From Nisaea nitritireducens (GTDB taxonomy: Bacteria > Pseudomonadota > Alphaproteobacteria > Thalassobaculales > Thalassobaculaceae), in assembly GCF_014904795.1 (NCBI RefSeq), contig NZ_JACZFS010000030.1, positions 19,088 to 83,087 of the forward strand: a DNA stretch of 64,000 bases, read 5' to 3'. The stretch's first letter is position 1. Every line of letters starts with the position of its first letter. Below, one piece after another: positions 57,913-64,000 of the stretch. A program made the translations under genes and the position numbers. The notes beneath the pieces are model-generated. The model did not search any database. It had not been told where the DNA came from and was given only the letters and a program-made list of their open reading frames with translations.

Positions 57913-58509
57913 ATGCCGACAGAGCAGACATCCGTCACATTTCCGTCCGCATCTAAATTGGACCTGGGAATCAATCTGACCGAAGATCGATTGGTCATGG
58001 TGGCGCATACAGCGGCAGACGGCGTTAGAGCCATGCTTCTAACCCGGCGTATGCTTGTTGTTTTGATGGACCATTACGGCAACCTCCTCAAGCAAACGAG
58101 CCCGGCCGCCAAAGCGCAGCAGGAGCACCAGGATGAAATTCTACAGATGGAGCATATTGGCGCGCTGTTCTCCAACAATACTGCAAGCGAATCCGCCCCC
58201 ACAGGGCAACAACAGCCCGCCCCAATCGCATTTTCTTTAGAGGCCGCTTATCTCGTGACCGAAGTCACCCTACAGATGAATGAGAACCATCTCGTCATCG
58301 GGTTTTCAGGTCTGCGGCTGCACGCGTCCAGCGGCGATGACGCTACAGTAACGCCCGTGGCCGCATTCAATCTTGATAGGACAAACGCGCATAAAGTCCT
58401 GGCCCTGTTGAACGACAAGGCGAGAGAAGCCGGATGGGGGCTGGACACTCTATATCCCTGGCTGAACAATTCCGAACTCGTCGCCTCGGAACAGCGGCCT
58501 GTCAACTAA
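57913..58509 (+). CDS. Hypothetical protein between sapC and methyltransferase
   Basis: I do not recognise this 198-residue protein. It starts at an ATG with AGGGAA at suitable spacing. It has beta-strands at the start (KLDLGINLTEDRLVMVAHTAADG), two helices with a Gln/Ala-rich section (PAAKAQQEHQDEILQMEH), a low-complexity stretch (TASESAPTGQQQ) and a beta-rich C-terminal half (EVTLQMNENHLVIGFSGLRL). No cysteine or membrane helix is seen. Its position after sapC, same strand, 118 bases apart, suggests a role in surface-layer assembly, which is inference only. Confidence 0.65.
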   Translation: MPTEQTSVTFPSASKLDLGINLTEDRLVMVAHTAADGVRAMLLTRRMLVVLMDHYGNLLKQTSPAAKAQQEHQDEILQMEHIGALFSNNTASESAPTGQQQPAPIAFSLEAAYLVTEVTLQMNENHLVIGFSGLRLHASSGDDATVTPVAAFNLDRTNAHKVLALLNDKAREAGWGLDTLYPWLNNSELVASEQRPVN

Positions 58510-58539
58510 ATTGGTCAACCGTCCTGACTGGCTGGCCCG

Positions 58540-60066
58540 TCAGGCGATCCCGAGAGATTTCAGAACCGGCAGCCTCTTGCGCTCGAACAGATCGTGCTGA
58601 GCCCGCAGCTCGGCCAGATTTTCCTCCTCACCTTCCAGGGCCTTCCCGTCCTTCAGGATGCTTTCGCCTTGCGCGCTCAGGACACGCCAGACATAACCGG
58701 GCGCATCCTTTTCCTTGAGCTCGGTGGCACGGAGGAACAATTGCTCGAACCGGTTGACTTGAACCCCAGCTCCGGTCACGGGCGAGGCCAGATGATTGAC
58801 ATCGGTCGAGGCCTCCGCGCGCCGGCACAGCTCGCTGTTCAGAAGTTTCGTGGTTTTTCGGGCGCTCTGGATCGCCGGTTTGTCCTGCGCCGGAGCAACC
58901 GCTCCAGAGCCCGCCAGGACCTGAAGGGCCTGAGTAATCTGGTTAAAATCCACCCCCTCGCACAGAGCGTGGAGCTGAGCGATCGTTTTGGGAGATTGAC
59001 CGTCCGAGGCGAGCGCGTCGAATACCGGTTTGTAGACTGCCTCCTGGAGAGCGGCCTCGCCGAGAGAGCCGGTGACTTTTTCCGGGCGATCCTCGGGCCC
59101 AAGCAACAGCGCAAACGCCTTTGCTTGAAGCCGCCGCATGCGTTCGAGCGGCGGCAAGCGGCGCGCGCCCTTGATGAAGATATCGCGGCGGAATTGCTGG
59201 TTGACGAAATAGTCCCGCACGGTTTCCCGCAGCATCGGATCCGGGATTTCGCCGAGTATCTTCTGCGCGTCGGCGCTCAGATTGATCGCATCGACCTGGT
59301 CGAGCAAATCCGCGGACGTTGCGAAGGAGAGTTTCGCGGCTTCCAGCAGCGTCGCCGTCTGGCTGAACGGCATGGGGTGCCAATCCGCATTAAAATACTC
59401 ATGGGCGAGATAATTGCGGTTCTGGTCTTTAATCTTCCCCAGCCTTTCGACGACAGCTGGGTTTGCCTTGAAGTAGGCTGCTCCCGCATCGACGACCTGT
59501 TGTGCGAAATCGAGCGAGTTGTTGATCCGATCGGCGATCGCTCCCTGCCCCGAACGTTCGGCATGCTGCGTCAGGAGATGGCGGAGCGGCATGGCAGGCG
59601 ACCAGCCGGGGGTGACATTGTAGCTGATGTAAAACAACCCGCCCGGCTTGAGCTGGCGCTTTGCGATATCTGCTATATTTGCACGATTTTCGTCGGATAC
59701 CCACGACCAGATACCATGCAGGGCGATGATGTCGAACGCGGGAAGATCGGCGCGCGCCGCCAGTTCTGCGAACGAATTGTCGAGGGCCGTCAGCTCCCCC
59801 CCGCTGGCCGCCGCCATACTTTGCGCATTTGCCGCGTGCGACGGATTGAAATCGGTCGCCCAGAATTTCCCCGCCGTCGCCGCCGCATGAATGTTGACCG
59901 ACAGGCCCTGACCAAACCCCAATTCTAGGTAATTGACCGAGCCAGGCGTAGACTGAAAAACATCATAACCAGCAGTTAAGGCGGAAAGCTGAAGGCGGAC
60001 GGGCGACAGTTCGGGATAGTAGCCGTGTGTATAGTCGATGCCAGAAACATATCCCTCAGTCCACAT
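58540..60066 (-). CDS. SAM methyltransferase with regulatory domain
   Basis: A 508-residue protein with an N-terminal class I methyltransferase domain (VNYLELGFGQGLSVNIHA, 45-62; FDIIALHGIWSWV), then the methyltransferase regulatory domain (about 220-320) and a C-terminal region (about 330-508) as in the MethyTransf_Reg/PKMT-type proteins of surface-layer and rickettsial methyltransferases. These methylate lysines or other groups on surface proteins. The ATG has GAGAGG upstream. Convergent with the hypothetical gene at 57913 and 105 bases from DUF6447, it is likely part of the S-layer module. Confidence 0.8.
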   Translation of the reverse strand: MWTEGYVSGIDYTHGYYPELSPVRLQLSALTAGYDVFQSTPGSVNYLELGFGQGLSVNIHAAATAGKFWATDFNPSHAANAQSMAAASGGELTALDNSFAELAARADLPAFDIIALHGIWSWVSDENRANIADIAKRQLKPGGLFYISYNVTPGWSPAMPLRHLLTQHAERSGQGAIADRINNSLDFAQQVVDAGAAYFKANPAVVERLGKIKDQNRNYLAHEYFNADWHPMPFSQTATLLEAAKLSFATSADLLDQVDAINLSADAQKILGEIPDPMLRETVRDYFVNQQFRRDIFIKGARRLPPLERMRRLQAKAFALLLGPEDRPEKVTGSLGEAALQEAVYKPVFDALASDGQSPKTIAQLHALCEGVDFNQITQALQVLAGSGAVAPAQDKPAIQSARKTTKLLNSELCRRAEASTDVNHLASPVTGAGVQVNRFEQLFLRATELKEKDAPGYVWRVLSAQGESILKDGKALEGEEENLAELRAQHDLFERKRLPVLKSLGIA

Positions 60067-60171
60067 ATCTGCCTCTCATCATAATGTCGGAAAACAAATA
60101 CAACCTTACTTTAACGGTTGGGTGAGATAACGGAAGCCTGATTCTATGAGTGGTACTAGTTAGGATTAGAT

Positions 60172-60390
60172 CTAGAGCTCGGAAGCAACGTCACCGGTTC
60201 CTTCCAATGCATTCTTCAGCGCCTGCGCATAGTTTGCCCGCGCCGTCTGGGCGATAGCAATCTGCATCTGACGGCGTTGAATTTCCTGGTCAGTCACCTG
60301 GACATTTTGCAGCTGCTCCCGTGCTTCCTGTGACATCTCGCTCAACGTGTAATCCTTGCCGTCGATCGTGATTTTCTGCTCGTCGCTCAT
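60172..60390 (-). CDS. DUF6447 small protein
   Basis: A 72-residue acidic cytoplasmic protein fitting DUF6447: ITIDGKDYTLSEMSQEAREQL near the start, NVQVTDQEIQRRQMQIAIAQTARANYAQAL after it. The sequence predicts a strand-turn followed by one long helix. The ATG at 60390 has AAAGGAA at good spacing; an open frame extends to 60597 but overlaps the S-layer terminator and gene end. It follows the S-layer gene after 142 bases, so read-through or its own promoter must express it. Function unknown; a role beside secreted repeat proteins is inferred from position. Confidence 0.8.
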   Translation of the reverse strand: MSDEQKITIDGKDYTLSEMSQEAREQLQNVQVTDQEIQRRQMQIAIAQTARANYAQALKNALEGTGDVASEL

Positions 60391-60479
60391 AGTTGTTCCT
60401 TTAGTTTGCTTGTGGCGCACGCGATCTTCCAGTGACGGATGGTTAGATGCGAACCGAAAAATCTGTTCAACAAAGTAAC

Positions 60480-60501
60480 GGCCAGCCCCGAAGGGCTGGC
60501 C
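60480..60501 (-). terminator. S-layer gene terminator
   Basis: Nine-base perfect stem GGCCAGCCC/GGGCTGGCC with the stable UUCG loop on the minus strand, 31 bases after the stop of the S-layer gene. The U-tract is weak (GTTACTTTGTTG), so partial read-through into the DUF6447 gene is possible. Confidence 0.8.
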
Positions 60502-60532
60502 GCAATTCGTCGCGTAATCGAAAGATGTCTGA

Positions 60533-63500
60533 TTAAGCAACCAGTTCAAAGTTCGCAGTAGAGAACAGGCTAGCCAACGCCGTCGTATCGGCAACACCTG
60601 TAAACGTCATAACTGCTGCGGTTGCAGTCAAGTTCCCGTCCGCAGCGAGGTCTGCATCAAAGTACATGACTGCGTTGTTAGTCCCGGTATCGTGGAAGAT
60701 AACAAAACCGTCAGTAGCAGAGGTCATGCGTGCTGCCACAGCATCTTCTGCCGCGCCAACGTCCGCATAGCTAGCACCGGTAAGGACCATTACATCATAA
60801 GCCGTAGCAGCTACAGCTACACCGGCTGCTCCTTCATAGAAAGTACCAGCCGCAATAGCCGTATTAGCGGCATCGGCTGTGGCCGTTCCATTCAAGGAGT
60901 AGTCCGACTTATCAAGCGTGATCCGGTCAGTTGTGCTGAAGTTGGCCACGACATCGTTGTCCTGAGCGGCGACGTTTGCACCGAGCTTCAGTTCGTCGGT
61001 ACCTGTACCTAGGACGATGTTGTCAACGCCGTCGCCACCAGTGATGGTGTCGCCGTTGTTACTGCCAACGATATAGTCCGCCAGCGTCGAACCAATCACT
61101 TGCTCAAAGTTAGAGACCGTGTCCCGAACCATCGTGGTCGTGCTGTTGGCGGCAGTAGTAGCGAGGTAACCTGCACTTCCAGCAGCCAATGCGCTACCTG
61201 CAACGCCAGCGCCGCCACCGATCACGACGGTACCGCCCATTGCCGTAGAGATTGTAGCCGCCGAAACTTCGGAAGCGGACAGGTTAATCGCCATACCCGA
61301 GATGTTGGTAAGGCTATGCGAAGTCGCTGCTGTTACGTCGGCATATGTCAAGACGTCGGCCGTGCCCGCACCACCGTCAAGCGTATCAGCCCCTGAGCCA
61401 CCCTGGATGGTGTCGTTACCTGCACCGCCACTGATTGTATCAAGGTTAAGGGCGGCCGCAGAACCAGTCAGCGTGTCATCACCCGCACCACCAGTAATAG
61501 TCACTGAAGCATCTGCGGTGCTGTTCACTGATGTATAGGTAACTGCGAGATTAGCTGCGGTATCAGTTGTCTTAGCTGTACCTGCAACCGCTGCGGTGCT
61601 GTTTCCAACAATACCGGACGCGTCGAACGTTGTAATCTTTGCGTTGCCAGTATTGGTCAACTCAAGACCGTTGTTACCACTTACCGTAAGAGATGTCGCT
61701 CCGGTTGCCACCAGCGTAACCTTATGAATGACGGCGGCACTTCCCTTAGACGAGCTGTCGTATGTTGCCCGGTCACCGGCGTTAATAGTCACGCTTTCGG
61801 TGTTAGCGATCGTCATTGTCCGCGTGGTTCCCCAAGCGGTTTGATCGTAAATACCGACAGTCAAGCTATCTGACGCCCCGACGAGAGCTCCATCGACCGC
61901 AAATGTCATGTTAGCAACATCATCAAGGAGGTTAACAGTGCTACCACTATTAAGGTTCGTGAGGGAGCCGCCATTGAATCCGGCGTTAGCAATCACTGTC
62001 GTGGCGTCTTGCAAACCATCCATATCCAACGCGCCGGTCACTGCGTCTTCGAGAACTAGGGTCTCGAAGCTCGTGAACTTTGAGTTGAACGTGTTGCTCG
62101 CATCCGCCGCATCTGCTTCAGCGAAAGTCATGCTGATGCTGTCATTGCCGTCTCCACCTGCAACAGAACCACCTGTGCCGACAGCGCCTCCATAAACGAC
62201 CGTATCGTCACCAGCCCCCATATTGATGGTCTTGGTTGTAGCGCCAAGCGAAACCGCATCAGCACCCGAACCACCGGTAAATGTGACGCCGGTTCCGAGC
62301 ACCGTGCCGTCCATATCGAGGCCGCCGGTATTCGTGACAGTCACTGTCTCCAGCGCCGTCATGTTGTGCGCGGTCAAAGTAACCTTTGCATCGCCGGAGG
62401 CGTTCAACGTTTTCACGCCATTGGCCGTAAACGTCGCAGCGGAAGATGCTGTGGTGTTGCCCGACAGGTTCAAGGTTGTGACATGGGTATCGATCGTGGT
62501 GGTACCACCACCCGTGAAGCCCGTGAGGTTAACCGCAAGCGTTGTATTTGTAGCGGTCGTGAGAGCACCCAAAGTGCCGGCATTTACCGCTCCTGCGATA
62601 CCGCCCTGAAGGTTCAAGGTCGTAAGCGCACCGGAGTCAATAGCCGCTGAAGCAGCACTGTTAATGGTTACGGTCGCAATTGTACCGGCGTCGGTGGTCG
62701 ATGCTCTATTGACGTCGTTTACAGTAACCGCACCACCAACAATTCCGATTCGGCCATCGGCGTCCGTATCGGCGCCCTGGGTAAGACCCTGTGCAGCGTC
62801 CTGAGTAACCGAGACTGTCGTCGTATTCGCATTGCCGGTGATAGTTACTGCACCAAGTGTAATCGTATCGTTAGTAGCGAGCTTCAACGCTGCAGTGCTT
62901 TGAGCAGCGGTAATCCCTGCCGACTGTGTGGTCGAAATAGTTGTTCCACCGGTTACAGCGACGGTACCAGTCGTGAAGTCATCAGCACTTGCACCGCCAG
63001 CATTCGAGTAAGTGCCCGTCGTCGACACCGTAACAGTCCCAGCAGCAGCAGTGGTCGCTCCCACCGCAATATCCGAAGACCCCGTCACACCCGTGTTGGT
63101 CACGGAAACGTCTAAACCGCCATTGACGGTAAGATTGTTCGCAGCAGCTGACGACTGAACCACCGTCATGTTTTGCGTGGAGCCACCCGTAATAGTCTGA
63201 GCCGCGCCTGAGTTAGTCGTCTTAACCGCAGTCAGGCTAGACTGACCAGACGTATTAAGTGTAATCGCGGCACCGCCGGTGACGTTCATGTTTTCGACTG
63301 AAGTGAGCGTTAGCCCCGTCGGCAACGTCGTGATTGCATCGGTTTCGATGAAGTTGATAGTATCGTTACCGGCGCCACCATCGATCGAATCGCCTGCGGT
63401 TAACGTCGCCGCTGCCGCCGCCCCCTCACCAGCACTAAATGTGTCGTCACCAGACGTACCAGTCAGAGAATCCGTACCAGTAGTGAGCGTGAAAGTGCTT

Positions 63501-63937
63501 CCGGGGTTAGCAGACGCCGTGATTCCCGATCCGCTGCGGGTTTCAGAAGCACCAAACGCGATGTAGTGCTCAAGAGCAGACTTGATTGTGCCAGCCTCCA
63601 CAGCAGCCTTCACGTCGGCGTTCGCATCCAGATAAGCCGATGCGGTGAAGCCAGCATACGAGGAGGACGGCGCGCGGTTTTCGGTCTCACCGAAGGCCTG
63701 GTAGTGTGCGAACACACTCGCAAACGCACCGCTGGAAACCGCGGCAAGAACATCGGAGTTCTGTGCAGCGTAGTAGGCAGCATTGAAGGTTGCGTTCGGG
63801 TTGCGCAGCTCGTCCTTAGCGCCGTGAAGCGTGTAGTGATTCAGCCCGGACGAAAAAGCGCCCTGGGAAATGGCAAGGACCACATCCGCGTTATTCGCGA
63901 GATAATAGCTCTCGTCGAAATTCTGAGCAGTTGACAT
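60533..63937 (-). CDS. RTX-like S-layer protein, 1134 residues
   Basis: A large Ala/Thr/Gly/Ser-rich, cysteine-free acidic protein without an N-terminal signal peptide. Three tyrosine-rich repeats come first (7-45, 51-88, 97-134; pattern Y-x-x-x-N-x-D-V ... HY-x-x-x-G-x-x-E-x-R). Long beta-rich segments follow with calcium-binding RTX nonapeptides (GGAGNDTI, GGAGDDTL, GGSGADTL, GGDGVDNI). The C-terminus ends in hydrophobic ANFELVA-like residues, as in type I-secreted S-layer proteins such as RsaA. The lack of cysteine, the C-terminal composition and the nearby SapC make it an S-layer structural protein. GGAG lies eight bases before the ATG. The secretion genes are not in the window. Confidence 0.87.
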   Translation of the reverse strand: MSTAQNFDESYYLANNADVVLAISQGAFSSGLNHYTLHGAKDELRNPNATFNAAYYAAQNSDVLAAVSSGAFASVFAHYQAFGETENRAPSSSYAGFTASAYLDANADVKAAVEAGTIKSALEHYIAFGASETRSGSGITASANPGSTFTLTTGTDSLTGTSGDDTFSAGEGAAAAATLTAGDSIDGGAGNDTINFIETDAITTLPTGLTLTSVENMNVTGGAAITLNTSGQSSLTAVKTTNSGAAQTITGGSTQNMTVVQSSAAANNLTVNGGLDVSVTNTGVTGSSDIAVGATTAAAGTVTVSTTGTYSNAGGASADDFTTGTVAVTGGTTISTTQSAGITAAQSTAALKLATNDTITLGAVTITGNANTTTVSVTQDAAQGLTQGADTDADGRIGIVGGAVTVNDVNRASTTDAGTIATVTINSAASAAIDSGALTTLNLQGGIAGAVNAGTLGALTTATNTTLAVNLTGFTGGGTTTIDTHVTTLNLSGNTTASSAATFTANGVKTLNASGDAKVTLTAHNMTALETVTVTNTGGLDMDGTVLGTGVTFTGGSGADAVSLGATTKTINMGAGDDTVVYGGAVGTGGSVAGGDGNDSISMTFAEADAADASNTFNSKFTSFETLVLEDAVTGALDMDGLQDATTVIANAGFNGGSLTNLNSGSTVNLLDDVANMTFAVDGALVGASDSLTVGIYDQTAWGTTRTMTIANTESVTINAGDRATYDSSSKGSAAVIHKVTLVATGATSLTVSGNNGLELTNTGNAKITTFDASGIVGNSTAAVAGTAKTTDTAANLAVTYTSVNSTADASVTITGGAGDDTLTGSAAALNLDTISGGAGNDTIQGGSGADTLDGGAGTADVLTYADVTAATSHSLTNISGMAINLSASEVSAATISTAMGGTVVIGGGAGVAGSALAAGSAGYLATTAANSTTTMVRDTVSNFEQVIGSTLADYIVGSNNGDTITGGDGVDNIVLGTGTDELKLGANVAAQDNDVVANFSTTDRITLDKSDYSLNGTATADAANTAIAAGTFYEGAAGVAVAATAYDVMVLTGASYADVGAAEDAVAARMTSATDGFVIFHDTGTNNAVMYFDADLAADGNLTATAAVMTFTGVADTTALASLFSTANFELVA

Positions 63938-63991
63938 GGGGATAACTCCACTTTTTTTGGTTTTGACGTCACACCAGACGGCAGGGTGCTA

Positions 63992-64000
63992 CCCCCCCCC
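63992..64000. repeat. Homopolymeric C tract at the window edge
   Basis: At least nine C (G on the coding strand) lie about 55 bases upstream of the S-layer start codon and run to the end of the window. Such tracts are slippage-prone, but the run may also be cut by the window or a contig end. Confidence 0.5.

Noticed and set aside
60533..63937. RTX toxin rather than S-layer protein
   Set aside because: No lipase, protease or hydrophobic pore region or acylation gene is present, and SapC plus N-terminal surface repeats favour an S-layer role.

Overview
The window is GC-rich and densely packed with genes. It carries methylmalonyl-CoA mutase, a split methionine synthase, GapR and DUF1244 housekeeping proteins, a SapC-type S-layer accessory protein and several TIGR04372/TPR glycosyltransferases. 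Together these point to an alphaproteobacterium, most likely of the Rhodospirillales sensu lato. No rRNA, tRNA, CRISPR array or intact mobile element was recognised. Start sites were re-chosen wherever Shine-Dalgarno sequences, overlaps or family length gave a reason.

Layout. 0-2 kb: small housekeeping genes (N-formylglutamate amidohydrolase family, DUF1244, gapR, a PAS protein). 2-5.2 kb: a phosphonate pair (phnM and a divergent DUF1045 2H-type protein) with a convincing Pho-box promoter, then a hisC-like aminotransferase. 5.3-9.5 kb: mntR and a divergent sitABCD-type manganese transporter around a dyad operator. 9.5-16.9 kb: a GNAT protein, a small cysteine-containing protein with a clear terminator, a decayed NAD-dependent sugar epimerase, an Fe-S scaffold plus SufE pair, and meaB with both methylmalonyl-CoA mutase subunits.

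17-31.4 kb: a sugar or cell-surface biosynthetic region. Its core (20.0-28.2 kb, one strand, short gaps or overlaps) encodes a cytidylyltransferase-PfkB fusion in reversed HldE order, two DegT/DnrJ aminotransferases, two proteins I do not recognise, a radical SAM protein with extra C-terminal cysteines, and a TPP-dependent E1 alpha/beta pair without E2 or E3. A C-methyltransferase-like protein, a GT39 transferase, an LPG-synthase-type flippase-like membrane protein, a WecD-like acetyltransferase and a TIGR04372 glycosyltransferase flank it. This looks like a pathway for an unusual activated amino sugar and is the best candidate here for an undescribed system.

31.5-37.9 kb: a methionine/one-carbon operon. 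It contains an ArsR-methyltransferase regulator with a strong upstream dyad, metF, a degenerate homocysteine methyltransferase-like protein, and metH split into two overlapping genes.

38-64 kb: a surface glycan and S-layer island. It contains GT1, TPR-GT and GT4 genes in one run; a frameshifted repeat protein beside a possible insertion-sequence scar; Wzm/Wzt glycan export; a giant methyltransferase-repeat-GT4-RgpF fusion; an epimerase; a GT2-GT4 fusion; an SPINDLY/OGT-like TPR glycosyltransferase; SapC; a regulatory-domain methyltransferase; DUF6447; and a cysteine-free 1134-residue RTX-like S-layer protein. The same approximately 40-residue tyrosine-rich repeat occurs in the S-layer protein, the giant fusion and the frameshifted gene, linking glycan synthesis to the surface layer.
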